Of a stretch of DNA of 64,000 nucleotides, positions 8,308 to 18,286 are shown in pieces (the stretch's first letter is position 1; the number at the start of each line of letters is the position of its first letter). The notes beneath the pieces were generated by a model. The model did not search any database, was not told where the DNA came from, and saw only the letters and a list, made by a program, of their open reading frames with translations. This stretch comes from Chitinophagaceae bacterium (GTDB lineage Bacteria; Bacteroidota; Bacteroidia; Chitinophagales; Chitinophagaceae). The DNA lies in assembly GCA_023229465.1 (NCBI GenBank), contig JALNZE010000009.1, positions 1 through 64,000 on the forward strand. The letters are read 5' to 3'. The translations under genes and the position numbers were made by a program.

Positions 8308-10191
8308 ATGGCAGAAGAGAAGCAACTATTTGAATACAATGAAGAATCGATCAAATCGCTCGATTGGAAAGAGCATATCCGGTTACGTCCGGGTATGTAT
8401 ATTGGTAAATTAGGCGATGGTTCCGCACCCGATGATGGGGTATATGTATTGGTTAAGGAAGTGATCGATAACTGTATTGACGAGTACACCATGGGCCATG
8501 GTAAGCAGGTTGAATTAACCATTGAAAGCAAAATGGTTACTATCCGCGATTATGGCAGGGGTATCCCATTGGGTAAAGTAGTAGATGTGGTAAGTAAGAT
8601 CAATACCGGCGCCAAATATGATAGTAAGGCTTTTCAGAAAAGCGTTGGATTAAATGGAGTAGGTATTAAGGCCGTTAATGCACTGAGTCAATATTTTAAA
8701 GTAACCGCTTTCAGGGAAGGAAAAGAAAAAGCAGCGGAGTTTGCTAAAGGCGAACTGATTAAAGAATACAAAGAAATAAAAACGGATGAACCAAACGGAA
8801 CCCTGGTAGAATTTATACCTGATGAAACCGTTTTCAGGAACTTTCATTTCATTCATGAATACCTCGATAACCAGTTATGGAACTATTGTTATCTGAATGC
8901 CGGTCTTGCCATGCATTTCAATGGCAAGAAATATGTAAGTAAGAATGGACTGCTTGATTTGTTGCAGCGAAAAACCAATCCCGATGAGTTACGTTACCCC
9001 ATCATTCATTTAAAAGGAGAAGACATTGAAGTGGCCCTCTCGCATAACAATGATTATGGAGAGGATATTTTTTCTTTTGTAAACGGGCAATACACTACCC
9101 AGGGTGGCACTCACCAGCAGGCTTTCAGGGAAGCCTATATTAAAGTAATTCGTGATTATTATAAAAAAGATTATGAAGCCTCTGATATTCGTACCAGTAT
9201 TGTAGCGGCAGTTTCTGTTCGGGTACAGGAACCCGTATTTGAAAGCCAGACAAAAACCAAACTTGGCTCACAGAATGTATACGAAGGCGGGCCCAGCATG
9301 AAAAATTTCATCCTGGATTTCCTGGCCAAAGAACTGGATAATTTTTTACACCGTAACCCTGCTGTATCAGATGCCCTGAAAAAACGCATCGAACAGAATG
9401 AAAGAGAGCGAAAAGAACTGGCGGGTATTAAAAAACTGGCCAATGAGCGTGCCAAAAAAGCGAACCTGCACAATAAAAAGCTACGCGACTGCCGCATACA
9501 TTTGAATGATGAGTCGCCCGTTAAAAATAAAGGCGAGTTTATTACCCTGCAGAATAACTCCACCATTTTTATCACGGAAGGAGACAGTGCCAGTGGTAGC
9601 ATTACCAAATCGAGAAACGTAGATTCACAGGCCGTGTTCAGCTTGCGCGGTAAACCTTTGAACTGTTTCGGGCTCACCAAAAAAGTGGTGTATGAGAACG
9701 AAGAATTTAATTTGTTGCAGCATGCACTAAATATTGAAGATGGGCTGGAAGGGCTTCGCTACAATAATATCGTGATTGCAACCGATGCTGATGTGGATGG
9801 GATGCATATCCGTTTATTGATGATGACTTTCTTCCTGCAATTCTTTCCCGACCTGGTGAAACGGGGGCATGTATATATTCTGGAAACACCCTTATTCCGT
9901 GTACGCAACAAACAGGAAACCATCTACTGCTATGACGAAACAGAGAAACAGGCTGCCGTAAAAAAATTGGGTAATAAGCCGGAGATTACCAGGTTCAAAG
10001 GATTAGGTGAAATATCACCCGATGAGTTTGGTCGTTTTATAGGAAGGGATATACGCCTGCAACCGGTAATCCTGGAACAGGGCGACCATATTCAATACCT
10101 GCTCGAATATTACATGGGTAAGAATACCATGGAAAGGCAGGAATTTATTATTAATAACCTGAAAGTGGAAATAGACTTAAATTTTAATTAA
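8308..10191 (+). CDS. parE: DNA topoisomerase IV subunit B (ParE; GyrB type IIA ATPase)
   Basis: The ATPase half shows the GHKL motifs: [11 protein letters not shown] (Glu51, Asn55), RDYGRGIP, and [14 protein letters not shown]. The TOPRIM domain has [10 protein letters not shown] (Glu424) and [11 protein letters not shown] (Asp493, Asp495, Asp497), the metal-binding residues for cleavage and religation. At 627 residues it fits ParE or short GyrB. ParC lies 1.4 kb downstream on the same strand, which favours topoisomerase IV (decatenation) over gyrase. A DUF1835 gene begins 2 bp after the stop, so these are translated from one message. Confidence 0.92.
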   Translation: MAEEKQLFEYNEESIKSLDWKEHIRLRPGMYIGKLGDGSAPDDGVYVLVKEVIDNCIDEYTMGHGKQVELTIESKMVTIRDYGRGIPLGKVVDVVSKINTGAKYDSKAFQKSVGLNGVGIKAVNALSQYFKVTAFREGKEKAAEFAKGELIKEYKEIKTDEPNGTLVEFIPDETVFRNFHFIHEYLDNQLWNYCYLNAGLAMHFNGKKYVSKNGLLDLLQRKTNPDELRYPIIHLKGEDIEVALSHNNDYGEDIFSFVNGQYTTQGGTHQQAFREAYIKVIRDYYKKDYEASDIRTSIVAAVSVRVQEPVFESQTKTKLGSQNVYEGGPSMKNFILDFLAKELDNFLHRNPAVSDALKKRIEQNERERKELAGIKKLANERAKKANLHNKKLRDCRIHLNDESPVKNKGEFITLQNNSTIFITEGDSASGSITKSRNVDSQAVFSLRGKPLNCFGLTKKVVYENEEFNLLQHALNIEDGLEGLRYNNIVIATDADVDGMHIRLLMMTFFLQFFPDLVKRGHVYILETPLFRVRNKQETIYCYDETEKQAAVKKLGNKPEITRFKGLGEISPDEFGRFIGRDIRLQPVILEQGDHIQYLLEYYMGKNTMERQEFIINNLKVEIDLNFN

Positions 10192-10193
10192 TC

Positions 10194-11036
10194 ATGATTC
10201 ATATCGTTTTTGAACAATCAAACGTAGAGGCGCTGAAAAAAGCAATCGGGCTGGATGAAACGCTACAGGGCGATATTATTGAGATCAGGGATGATTTTGC
10301 TGTGGGGCCATTGACAGCTATTTATGAAACGGAAGGCTATCAGCAGCGAAGAGATTGGTGGAAAATGGTATTGGAATTTTCGCCTGATGCGGATCAACTG
10401 GATATAGTGGATGATGCATTAACGGTTTACCAGCTATTGAAACGTTTGGATGCGGAAACTGATGAACAGGTTTGGATATGGATGGGACAAAATGCGCATG
10501 ATGTTTGTAGCTATTATTGGTTAATGAGTCAGCTAAAGGAATACCAGGGCAGGATACAGGTATTATATCTCAACAACCTGCCCTTCATTAATGAAAAGGG
10601 TAGCCTCTTTTATCCTACCAGTCTTTCTGAAATTCAACCCAAAGAATTTCTGAAAGCTAAAAAACTGGCAAGACCCATTACTTTGAGTGAATTTGAAGTG
10701 GATCCGGACGAATGGAAAAAATTATGCGATGAAAATGCATTGATTCGTTTTCTGGAAGGGGGTAAAAAGCTGGTTGGAAAGGAATTGGATTATTATGATC
10801 GTGACATTCTGACCATCGTCAACTTCGGACCGCAAAAGTTACTAAAATTATTAAGTACCGCGTTGCATAAAATGAAAGTAAAAACAGGTGATGCCTTTCT
10901 TGCCTGGCGTATCAGGGAAATGATACTGGAAGGCAAACTGGAAATGGTTGGCGAGTGGTCAAAAAACTGGAAAGACATAACCATTAAACTCCCCGGAGGT
11001 ACCGGAGAAATGATTGAAATAGCCGAAACTGAATAG
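10194..11036 (+). CDS. DUF1835/DUF3658 domain protein
   Basis: The 280-residue soluble protein begins MIHIVFEQSNVEALKKAIG and contains GDIIEIRDDFAVGPL, the N-terminal DUF1835 signature. The C-terminal third (ALIRFLEGGKKLVGKELDYYD through LAWRIREMILEGKLEM, about residues 180-265) fits the helical DUF3658 part. The function of the family is unknown. It starts 2 bp after parE and precedes a cupin gene and parC, so it lies inside the topoisomerase IV transcription unit. There is no catalytic motif I can name. Confidence 0.8.
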   Translation: MIHIVFEQSNVEALKKAIGLDETLQGDIIEIRDDFAVGPLTAIYETEGYQQRRDWWKMVLEFSPDADQLDIVDDALTVYQLLKRLDAETDEQVWIWMGQNAHDVCSYYWLMSQLKEYQGRIQVLYLNNLPFINEKGSLFYPTSLSEIQPKEFLKAKKLARPITLSEFEVDPDEWKKLCDENALIRFLEGGKKLVGKELDYYDRDILTIVNFGPQKLLKLLSTALHKMKVKTGDAFLAWRIREMILEGKLEMVGEWSKNWKDITIKLPGGTGEMIEIAETE

Positions 11037-11110
11037 CGCATGTTGCCTATATAATATATACATCATTTTGCTTTATTAATATATACTGTATCCATTATAA
11101 TTGTTACACT

Positions 11111-11479
11111 ATGGTAGAAGTGAAACCTGTTACGAAAATTGCCGAAGATGAACGTGGGTCAACCCACTTTTTTGATACGGACAGAACCGGACAATTTGTG
11201 GTGGGTTATAGAAAGGCTGGTACACATAATGCCAAACATTATCACAAAGGTGAGGCAAAAAATAAAAACCCGGAGAAACTGATTCTCATGAATGGAGAAG
11301 TTACTATTCATTGGTTTGATGTAAGAGATGCTGAGATAAAAGGAACTTGCAGGGCCGTTGCTCCGGCGATGATAACCATTCAGGCATGGGCCTGGCATGA
11401 AGTAGTTGCCGATACGGATATGGTAATGTTGGAATTAAATGCATTGACAGACGGGAAGGATGATACGTATAGGGTTTAA
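11111..11479 (+). CDS. Cupin-like small protein
   Basis: This 122-residue protein has the strand-rich pattern of a single-domain cupin. It has a His-containing segment NAKHYHKGEAKN, a glutamate-rich second strand KLILMNGEVTIHW, and a later WAWHEVVA His, which are candidate metal ligands. It resembles dTDP-sugar or WxcM-like cupins only loosely, so no substrate is proposed. It lies between the DUF1835 gene and parC on the same strand with gaps of 74 and 63 bp. Confidence 0.6.
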   Translation: MVEVKPVTKIAEDERGSTHFFDTDRTGQFVVGYRKAGTHNAKHYHKGEAKNKNPEKLILMNGEVTIHWFDVRDAEIKGTCRAVAPAMITIQAWAWHEVVADTDMVMLELNALTDGKDDTYRV

Positions 11480-11542
11480 TTAATAATTAGTAGGCAGGTA
11501 TACTTGACATCACGGCTTTTATGAGCAAGATATTTTTATAGC

Positions 11543-14059
11543 ATGGCGAAAGAAAAAATGGAGAACAGGTCATTTGAAAATAATAGCGGTTTAGGGGGAC
11601 AATATAAAAATTGGTTCCTGGAGTATGCATCCTATGTAATACTGGAACGTGCCGTGCCGGCTATTGAAGATGGCCTGAAACCCGTACAGCGACGGATTCT
11701 ACATGCAATGAAGGAGATGGATGATGGGCGCTTTAATAAAGTGGCCAATATCATCGGACAGAGTATGCAATATCACCCGCATGGCGATGCCAGTATTGGA
11801 GATGCATTGGTGAATATAGGCCAGAAGGACCTCCTGATAGACACGCAGGGAAACTGGGGCGATGTAAGAACCGGTGATGAAGCCGCCGCTTCCAGGTATA
11901 TTGAAGCGCGGTTATCCAAATTTGCATTAGAAGTTGCTTTCAATCATAAAACCACCGAATGGCAACTTAGTTATGATGGCAGAAAAAATGAACCGGTTAC
12001 CCTTCCCATGAAATTCCCTTTACTGCTGGCACAGGGCGCTGATGGTATTGCGGTGGGCCTCTCAACAAAAATTCTCCCACATAATTTTATTGAACTGATT
12101 GATGCCGCCATCAAATGTCTTCGTGGAAGGAAATTTGAACTGTATCCTGATTTTCAGACAGGCGGTATGATTGATGTGGCTAATTATAGTAATGGGAAAA
12201 GAGGAGGCAAAGTAAGGGTTCGGGCTCATATTGAAGAGCTCGATAAAAAAACATTGGTAATTCGTGATGTGCCTTATGGTGTTACTACCACCCAATTAAT
12301 GGAAAGCATTACCAAAGCCAATGATCAGGGTAAGATCAAAATTAAAAAAGTAATTGATGTTACCGCGGCCGAAGTAGAAATACAGATCGACCTGGCTGCC
12401 GGCAGCTCTCCGGATATTACGATAGATGCGCTTTATGCATTTACTGATTGTGAAGTAAGTATTTCACCCAATGCCTGTGTAATTGTTGATAACAAACCAA
12501 AGTTCCTCACCGCGAATGAATTGCTTACTGTATCAGCAGAAAACACAAAGGTACTGCTGAAAAGAGAACTGGAGATTAAACTTGGTGAACTGGAAGACAA
12601 ATGGCATTATACCTCTCTGGAGAAAATTTTCTTTGAAGAAAAAATTTACAAAGAGCTCGAACAGAAACATGAGAACTGGGATAAAGTGATTGAGGCCATC
12701 GATAAAGGATTCAATCCTTTTAAGAAAAAGCTAAAACGCCCGATTGAAAGGGAAGATATTATAAAATTGACTGAAAAGCCGGTAAGAAGAATTTATCGGT
12801 TGGATATCAATGAACTGAATGAACAGATCAAATCGATTGAAGCCGATATCAAACAGGTAAATTTTGATCTTGCCAATTTAACAGATTTTTCCGTTGCTTA
12901 TTTTGAGCTCCTGCTTAAAAAGTACGGAAAAGGCAGGGAGCGAAAAACAGAAATCAAAGAGTTCGATACCATACAGGTAAAACAGGTGGCCATAGCCAAT
13001 ACCAAACTATACCTTAACCGCGCAGAAGGGTTTATTGGTACCAGCCTGAAAAAAGATGAACTGTTGTGTGAATGCTCCGATTATGATGATATCATTGCTT
13101 TTACCAAATCGGGTACCATGAAAGTGGTAAAGGTTTCTGATAAGGTTTTCATCGGTAAAGACATCATTCATGCGGCTGTTTTTCAGAAGAATGATGAGCG
13201 CACCACCTATAACATGATTTATCTTGATGGTAAATCCGGCGTGAGTTACGGCAAACGATTTAATGTAACCGGTATTACCCGCGAAAAAGAATATGATTTG
13301 ACCAAAGGCACAGACAAAACAAGGGTTCATTATTTTACAGCCAATCTAAACGGCGAAGCAGAAGCGGTAAAAATTGTGCTGAGTCCGAATTGTACTGCCC
13401 GTATCAAAGAATTCGAATTCTTTTTTGAAGAACTGGAGATAAAGGGAAGAAGTAGTATGGGCAACCAGGTAACCAAGTATCCGGTTAAAGCGGTTAAGTT
13501 TAAAGAAGCAGGAAAAAGTACACTGGCCGGTCGCAAATTATGGTTTGATGATAAATTTGGAAGGTTAAATACAGATGGTAAAGGACAGTACCTGGGAAGC
13601 TTTGAAGATGAAAGGATTATTGTTTTTTATAATGATGGTACCTATGAGTTAACCGATACTGAGATCACCCAACGATTAGAGCCGGAAAAAATAGCCTTAA
13701 TTGAAAAGTTTGATCCTGAGAAGATCATTAGCGCTGTTTACCTGGATAACGATAAACAGCAATACAATATCAAGCGTTTTAAAATTGAAACAACTACTTT
13801 AAAATCACAGTTCCTGTTTATCAAGGAGGGAGCCGGCAACCGCCTTGAAGCTGTTACCACTGATAAGGAACCTATCCTGGTGGTTCAAACCGGTCGCGGC
13901 CAGCAGGTGCGTAAGGCAAAATTTAAAGTGGCTAAAATGGTGGAAGTGATGGGATGGAAAGCAGTGGGGGCAAAGCTCACCGATTTTAGCAGAACCATTG
14001 AAATGGAATGGGATCAAAAATCGAAAGAGGATAATGCCCAGCCTGAATTATTTGGCTGA
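11543..14059 (+). CDS. parC: DNA topoisomerase IV subunit A (ParC; GyrA family)
   Basis: The 838-residue protein opens with YASYVILERAVPAIEDGLKP and the winged-helix segment VQRRILHAM. The active-site tyrosine is Tyr119 in AAASRYIEARL, which forms the transient phosphotyrosyl bond with DNA. The C-terminal third is the beta-pinwheel DNA-wrapping domain, and the GyrA-box is not evident, which fits ParC. It pairs with ParE upstream. Its 3' end overlaps the convergent minus-strand hypothetical gene by 12 bp (14048-14059), so the two genes share coding bases in opposite directions. Confidence 0.92.
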   Translation: MAKEKMENRSFENNSGLGGQYKNWFLEYASYVILERAVPAIEDGLKPVQRRILHAMKEMDDGRFNKVANIIGQSMQYHPHGDASIGDALVNIGQKDLLIDTQGNWGDVRTGDEAAASRYIEARLSKFALEVAFNHKTTEWQLSYDGRKNEPVTLPMKFPLLLAQGADGIAVGLSTKILPHNFIELIDAAIKCLRGRKFELYPDFQTGGMIDVANYSNGKRGGKVRVRAHIEELDKKTLVIRDVPYGVTTTQLMESITKANDQGKIKIKKVIDVTAAEVEIQIDLAAGSSPDITIDALYAFTDCEVSISPNACVIVDNKPKFLTANELLTVSAENTKVLLKRELEIKLGELEDKWHYTSLEKIFFEEKIYKELEQKHENWDKVIEAIDKGFNPFKKKLKRPIEREDIIKLTEKPVRRIYRLDINELNEQIKSIEADIKQVNFDLANLTDFSVAYFELLLKKYGKGRERKTEIKEFDTIQVKQVAIANTKLYLNRAEGFIGTSLKKDELLCECSDYDDIIAFTKSGTMKVVKVSDKVFIGKDIIHAAVFQKNDERTTYNMIYLDGKSGVSYGKRFNVTGITREKEYDLTKGTDKTRVHYFTANLNGEAEAVKIVLSPNCTARIKEFEFFFEELEIKGRSSMGNQVTKYPVKAVKFKEAGKSTLAGRKLWFDDKFGRLNTDGKGQYLGSFEDERIIVFYNDGTYELTDTEITQRLEPEKIALIEKFDPEKIISAVYLDNDKQQYNIKRFKIETTTLKSQFLFIKEGAGNRLEAVTTDKEPILVVQTGRGQQVRKAKFKVAKMVEVMGWKAVGAKLTDFSRTIEMEWDQKSKEDNAQPELFG

Positions 14060-14959
14060 ACCTTTCTTTTTTCTCAATCGTAAGGTTGCCGTTTTATGCA
14101 GGTCGCTGGTTAACATGGTTTTGTAACGTGTGGTACCATCATACAGAATGAGTGCAGCGGTATTGGGTGGTAGCATACCCAGGTTCTCTGCAAACATGCT
14201 TAATTCGTTACTCTCCATACCAGGATCCAGGCTTATCATAAGTTTAATGGCTCTGTGGGTAAGCATGGTTTTGGGCAGGATCATTTTGCTGTTTAGAAAC
14301 AACGAAACGGAATCATAATCAATGGCGCCATTATCGTATAACTCAAGTTTCAGAGTGGAATTTTCTACCAACAATTCTTTGGTAACAGACTTGCTTCGTT
14401 GGTTATACATTTCACTTGTATTGGTTTCAGCAGACACCATGGGTGTAGTACCCAATAGGGTATCTGCTTTTTCTTCCTCAGGCTCCTCCTGCTGCTGTAC
14501 TAAAAAAGCGGTATCGTTCGATTTGGTTAATCGTAAATTAATCGCTGGTACGGTGTATTTGTGATCCTCATCCGCAAACAAACTGCCGTTTAATTGAGAA
14601 GCTGTTTTTGACGCCAGTAATATAAAACTGCCCGACATATAACAATCAATACTGTTACGGGCGTTGGGCGATTGGTAATAGATTATGGGGAAGGGAAGTA
14701 GTGTTAGTTGATGGGTTTGCGCAGCAAAGTTACCTCTCAGAGCTACTTTTACGAGGCTGTCTTTGAAATAGTAATTCAGGTACCCATTCACCATTTTCCC
14801 TTCCTGGCGCAGTACCATCTCAGATAAGTAGGCATGGTGGTCTTTAGTGTTTTGTACCATACCAATGCCAAACCAGTGTCCGGTTACATTTTGCCCGAAA
14901 GAAGTAAGGCTGATACTCACCATACAACAAACAACCACGGCTTTCAACATTTTAGTCAT
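14048..14959 (-). CDS. Conserved secreted hypothetical protein
   Basis: I place the start at the ATG at 14959, because the next residues MTKMLKAVVVCCMVSIS form a good signal peptide; longer reading upstream would add 28 unconvincing residues. The mature protein (303 residues in total) has an N-terminal domain beginning VTGHWFGIGMV, a linker rich in Glu (QQEEPEEEKAD) and a C-terminal beta domain (TLKLELYDNGAIDYDSVSLF ... LPPNTAALILYDG) that I recall as widespread in Bacteroidota secreted proteins of unknown function. It converges on parC. Confidence 0.65.
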   Translation of the reverse strand: MTKMLKAVVVCCMVSISLTSFGQNVTGHWFGIGMVQNTKDHHAYLSEMVLRQEGKMVNGYLNYYFKDSLVKVALRGNFAAQTHQLTLLPFPIIYYQSPNARNSIDCYMSGSFILLASKTASQLNGSLFADEDHKYTVPAINLRLTKSNDTAFLVQQQEEPEEEKADTLLGTTPMVSAETNTSEMYNQRSKSVTKELLVENSTLKLELYDNGAIDYDSVSLFLNSKMILPKTMLTHRAIKLMISLDPGMESNELSMFAENLGMLPPNTAALILYDGTTRYKTMLTSDLHKTATLRLRKKKGSAK

Positions 14960-15087
14960 ATCCTGCAAAATATCAAAAGCTTTTTTTGGGTAGCGCCGAA
15001 AGTTGCTAACATTTACACATCCGTTGAAATGCTCATCTGGCAAAACGGCCCGAAAGGTGGGCTAGGAACTGTCAAAATAAACAATTG

Positions 15088-15095
15088 TACCTTCG
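15088..15095 (+). promoter_or_regulatory. Possible -7 box (TACCTTCG) for cvfB
   Basis: TACCTTCG lies 25 nt before the ATG and matches the Bacteroidota -7 pattern TAnnTTTG except for one position. The same TAnCTTCG form precedes the S9 peptidase and glnS in this window. A clear -33 TTG is not seen at the usual spacing. Confidence 0.4.
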
Positions 15096-15120
15096 TGCCG
15101 GAATTTAAAAAACCAAGCAA

Positions 15121-15963
15121 ATGAGCCCGGTACATGTAGGCCAGTATAATACCCTGAAAGTGAGCCGTAAAGTAGATTTCGGTTTTTACCTTGATGATGG
15201 CGGAGAAGGTATTCTCCTGCCTAAACGTTTTGCCCCCCGTTCTTTGCGTATGGGTGATGAATTGAAAGTATTTGTATACCATGATTCTGATAACCGGCTG
15301 ATTGCTACCACACAAATAGCCAAAGCATGTGTGGGAGAGATTGTGAAAATGAAAGTGGTTTCTGTTACAGGATTGGGCGCTTTTCTTGATTGGGGATTGA
15401 TGAAAGACTTGTTTGTACCCAAGTCCAAACAATTGGTGGGCATGCGTGAAGGCGCTGAATACCTGGTGAAATTATATATTGATGAACAGACCGGCAGGGT
15501 AGCCGCTACTGAAAAAATTGAAACCCTCCTGAGTAATGAGGTTCTCACAGTAAAAGAATTGGATATTGTTGACCTGCTCGTGTACCGCCAATCCGAACTG
15601 GGTTATGTAATGATTATCAATAATGTGCATACCGGTATTTTACACAATAACGAAGTGTATACCACTTTGCATATAGGAGATAGGGTACAGGGATTTATCA
15701 AAACCATCAGGCCCGATCATAAAATTGATGTGGTTTTGGGTAAACCCGGTTTCCAGAAAGTGGAAGATGAAACAGGTAAAATTTTACGACTGCTTACAGA
15801 GAACGATGGCTACCTGCCTTACCACGATAAATCTGATCCACAGGAAATTTATGATTTCTTTGGTATGAGTAAGAAAACATTTAAAATGACTACCGGTAAT
15901 TTATACAGGCAAAAAAAAATTGCCTTTACCAAAACCGGTATTCAACTGATTGAGGAAGCCTGA
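15121..15963 (+). CDS. cvfB: CvfB-family S1 RNA-binding protein
   Basis: The 280-residue protein is built of consecutive OB/S1-like beta-barrels: VDFGFYLDDGGEGILLP, then VVSVTGLGAFLDWGLMKDLF (a typical S1 strand pair), then LGYVMIINNVHTGILHNNEV, and a C-terminal winged-helix ending with FFGMSKKTFKMTTGNLYRQ. This order matches CvfB/YitL, an RNA-binding regulator of virulence and other genes in firmicutes. The physiological target here is unknown. It is transcribed away from the conserved hypothetical at 14959 and has its own upstream box. Confidence 0.85.
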   Translation: MSPVHVGQYNTLKVSRKVDFGFYLDDGGEGILLPKRFAPRSLRMGDELKVFVYHDSDNRLIATTQIAKACVGEIVKMKVVSVTGLGAFLDWGLMKDLFVPKSKQLVGMREGAEYLVKLYIDEQTGRVAATEKIETLLSNEVLTVKELDIVDLLVYRQSELGYVMIINNVHTGILHNNEVYTTLHIGDRVQGFIKTIRPDHKIDVVLGKPGFQKVEDETGKILRLLTENDGYLPYHDKSDPQEIYDFFGMSKKTFKMTTGNLYRQKKIAFTKTGIQLIEEA

Positions 15964-16035
15964 TTTTTTAGAGGGTCATCAACATTAAATTCGCGATCTT
16001 CCAAACAATTTTTTTCTTAGACTGAATTGTTTCTG

Positions 16036-16049
16036 CTAACGGCCGTTAG
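16036..16049. promoter_or_regulatory. Perfect 14-bp palindrome upstream of thiolase
   Basis: CTAACGGCCGTTAG is its own reverse complement. It ends 10 bp before the TATCTTTG box and 35 bp before the thiolase start, a position suited to a repressor site. Symmetric TAACG-type sites are common for TetR-family regulators of fatty-acid genes, but no regulator gene is adjacent, so the binding protein is unknown. Confidence 0.55.
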
Positions 16050-16059
16050 TGTAAATCTG

Positions 16060-16067
16060 TATCTTTG
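16060..16067 (+). promoter_or_regulatory. -7 box (TATCTTTG) of the thiolase gene
   Basis: TATCTTTG matches the Bacteroidota -7 consensus TAnnTTTG exactly and lies 17 nt before the ATG, implying a very short 5' leader. The palindrome at 16036-16049 sits where the spacer and -33 element would be. Confidence 0.55.
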
Positions 16068-16084
16068 CTGCTCAAATTCAAAAA

Positions 16085-17275
16085 ATGAGTAACAGAACCG
16101 TATATATTGTTGCCGCTGTTCGTACACCCATCGGTAGTTTTGGCGGATCATTAAAAGATTTTACCGCGCCTCAGTTGGGCGCCATTGCCATTAAAGCAGC
16201 CGTAGCAAAAGCGGGTATTCAACCAACCGATGTTCAGGAAGTATTGATGGGTTGTGTTATCCAGGCAAATACCGGTCAGGCCCCCGCCCGTCAGGCGGCT
16301 AAATTTGCTGGTCTCCCGGATGGGGTGATTTGTACCACCATTAATAAAGTTTGTGCCAGTGGCATGAAAGCCATTGCGCAGGGTGCACAATCCATTCTGC
16401 TGGGTGATGCGGATATTATTGTAGCCGGTGGAATGGAAAGCATGAGTAATGTGCCTTTTTATAGTCCCAATCTCCGTTGGGGTAATAAATACGGGCATGT
16501 GAATCTGATAGACGGGATAGTAAAAGATGGACTAACCGATGTATATCATAATTATGCGATGGGAAATTCTGCTGAGTTATGTGCCAAAGAAAATAATATC
16601 AGCCGTGAAGCGCAGGATGCTTTTGCCGTTGAAAGTTACCAACGAAGCCAGGCGGCCTGGTCAAAGGGTTATTTTGCGGAAGAAGTTATTCCTGTTGAAA
16701 TTCCTCAACGCAAAGGAGCCCCATTGTTGTTTGCAAAAGATGAAGAAGCTTTCAATGTTACGTTTGATAAAATACCTGAACTGAAACCGGCTTTTATAAA
16801 AGACGGAACGGTTACCGCGGCCAATGCTTCTACCCTGAATGATGGTGCCGCGGCACTGGTATTGATGAGCAAAGAAAAAGCAGATGCCATGGGTATCAAA
16901 CCATTGGCCATTATTCGCAGTTACGCCGATGCGGCACAGGCTCCTGAATGGTTTACTACCACACCTTCCCTGGCCGTTCCCAAAGCAGTAGCTAAAGCAG
17001 GCTTACAAATGAGTGATATAGATTTTACTGAATTGAATGAGGCTTTCGCTGTAGTAGGTATTGTGAACACGCAGAAAATGAAACTCGATCCCGCTACCGT
17101 AAACGTTCATGGTGGCGCTGTTTCATTGGGTCACCCATTGGGATGCAGTGGCGCCAGAATTATTGTAACACTCATCAATGTATTAAAACAACACAAGGGT
17201 AAAATAGGTGCGGCAGGTATTTGTAATGGAGGCGGTGGGGCGAGTGCAATGGTGATTGAAATAATTAATAATTAG
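16085..17275 (+). CDS. Acetyl-CoA C-acyltransferase (thiolase)
   Basis: The 396-residue enzyme has all thiolase signatures: nucleophile Cys90 in INKVCASGMKA, the His350 motif GGAVSLGHPLGCSGAR, and the general-base Cys380 in GICNGGGGASAM. The length is normal. It catalyses condensation of two acetyl-CoA or thiolytic cleavage of 3-ketoacyl-CoA. Without a neighbouring hydratase/dehydrogenase the direction is uncertain; the sequence starts SNRTVYIVAAVRTPIGSFGG, like biosynthetic/degradative acetoacetyl-CoA thiolases. It stands as a single gene behind a palindromic site. Confidence 0.9.
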   Translation: MSNRTVYIVAAVRTPIGSFGGSLKDFTAPQLGAIAIKAAVAKAGIQPTDVQEVLMGCVIQANTGQAPARQAAKFAGLPDGVICTTINKVCASGMKAIAQGAQSILLGDADIIVAGGMESMSNVPFYSPNLRWGNKYGHVNLIDGIVKDGLTDVYHNYAMGNSAELCAKENNISREAQDAFAVESYQRSQAAWSKGYFAEEVIPVEIPQRKGAPLLFAKDEEAFNVTFDKIPELKPAFIKDGTVTAANASTLNDGAAALVLMSKEKADAMGIKPLAIIRSYADAAQAPEWFTTTPSLAVPKAVAKAGLQMSDIDFTELNEAFAVVGIVNTQKMKLDPATVNVHGGAVSLGHPLGCSGARIIVTLINVLKQHKGKIGAAGICNGGGGASAMVIEIINN

Positions 17276-17326
17276 TAGGGTAGATTTTTTTGTTGTTGAA
17301 AGTGGTTGACCTTACAAAGGGATACA

Positions 17327-18265
17327 TTATTTCCAGGGGCCGAATTTGTGCTGTACTTCTGTTAAAGAATCGGCATAAGGGCCGAAAGGATGGTCCCTGG
17401 GTTTCTTCTTTATATCGGGCCAGTCTTTACTGATATCCTTTGCAGGTCTGGGTTGCGAGTTTATGTAGGCTGCTATATCCCAGGCTTCCTCGTTGGTTAG
17501 TTGTGGGTTATGATAGGTAATTGGGTTAGGCATATTATACTTTACATAACCCGCAAACCTTGATAACCTAAACAAACCCGCGCCGGTATTGTAACTGTTT
17601 TTACCCCATAATGGCGGATAGAGATAAGTGATATTATCGGGATTGAATAGTCCCTCGCCATTCTTACCATGACATTTTTCGCAGATGCCTGTATACACTT
17701 TTTTACCCCGTACAGGATCTGCTGCCCTTGTTAAGTTTGGAAGTTCCTTAATGCCTGAACCTTTTGGCCTGGTTCCTTTTGAAATATCATTACCCAGCCA
17801 TTGTATATAAGCCACTATCGCCTTCATTTCTTTACTACCGGTATCAAGGGCTCTTCCATTAAGGCTTCGTTCAATACAATCGTTTACTTTTTTTTCTATC
17901 GTTTCTTCCGTGCCCGAGCGATCCCTGTATTTAGGATAGGTAGCAGCTACGCCGCCAAAATTATTACCCCATGGTTTGGTTCCGGCATCGAGGTGACAGT
18001 TCTGACAGTTCATACCATTGGAGAGGTTGCTGACCATTCCTTTAGGACCTATATAAAAAGCGGTATTGGCAACCAGGTTTCGCCCATAGCGGATCAGTTG
18101 CCCTTTTTCAGTAACGGGAATTTGATTGGCGCCGACGCCAGTCCAGCAATCGGCACTATCAGTTACGGTAAGAACTGAATTCGTCTCAGCCTGTTTCTCC
18201 CTATCACAGGCACTCATCCCCAATAGAAAAAAACTCAAAATAAGTAATAGGTTTCTGCATCTCAT
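17327..18265 (-). CDS. tsdA: TsdA-like dihaem c-type cytochrome (thiosulfate dehydrogenase)
   Basis: A signal peptide with a lipobox-like end (GMSAC, Cys20) suggests a lipoprotein. Two haem c sites are present: Cys87-x-x-Cys90-His91 (NCQNCHLDAG) and Cys195-x-x-Cys198-His199 (CEKCHGKNGEG). Cys130 in NDCIERSLNG matches the TsdA haem-1 axial cysteine region, and Met245 in YNMPN is a candidate second-haem ligand. YLYPPLWG, NTGAGLFRLSRFA and EAWDIAAYINSQPRP are also TsdA-like. TsdA enzymes join two thiosulfates to tetrathionate in the periplasm, or run in reverse. It is the last gene of a minus-strand cluster with two YeeE halves and TauE, which supports a sulfur role. Whether it is oxidative or reductive here is not visible. 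Confidence 0.8.
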   Translation of the reverse strand: MRCRNLLLILSFFLLGMSACDREKQAETNSVLTVTDSADCWTGVGANQIPVTEKGQLIRYGRNLVANTAFYIGPKGMVSNLSNGMNCQNCHLDAGTKPWGNNFGGVAATYPKYRDRSGTEETIEKKVNDCIERSLNGRALDTGSKEMKAIVAYIQWLGNDISKGTRPKGSGIKELPNLTRAADPVRGKKVYTGICEKCHGKNGEGLFNPDNITYLYPPLWGKNSYNTGAGLFRLSRFAGYVKYNMPNPITYHNPQLTNEEAWDIAAYINSQPRPAKDISKDWPDIKKKPRDHPFGPYADSLTEVQHKFGPWK

Positions 18266-18286
18266 GGTAATACTAACAATAGCTTT

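Noticed and set aside
9171..9680. 169-codon open frame antisense to parE
   Set aside because: It lies fully within parE, whose catalytic motifs prove the plus strand codes; the antisense product has no signal or motif.
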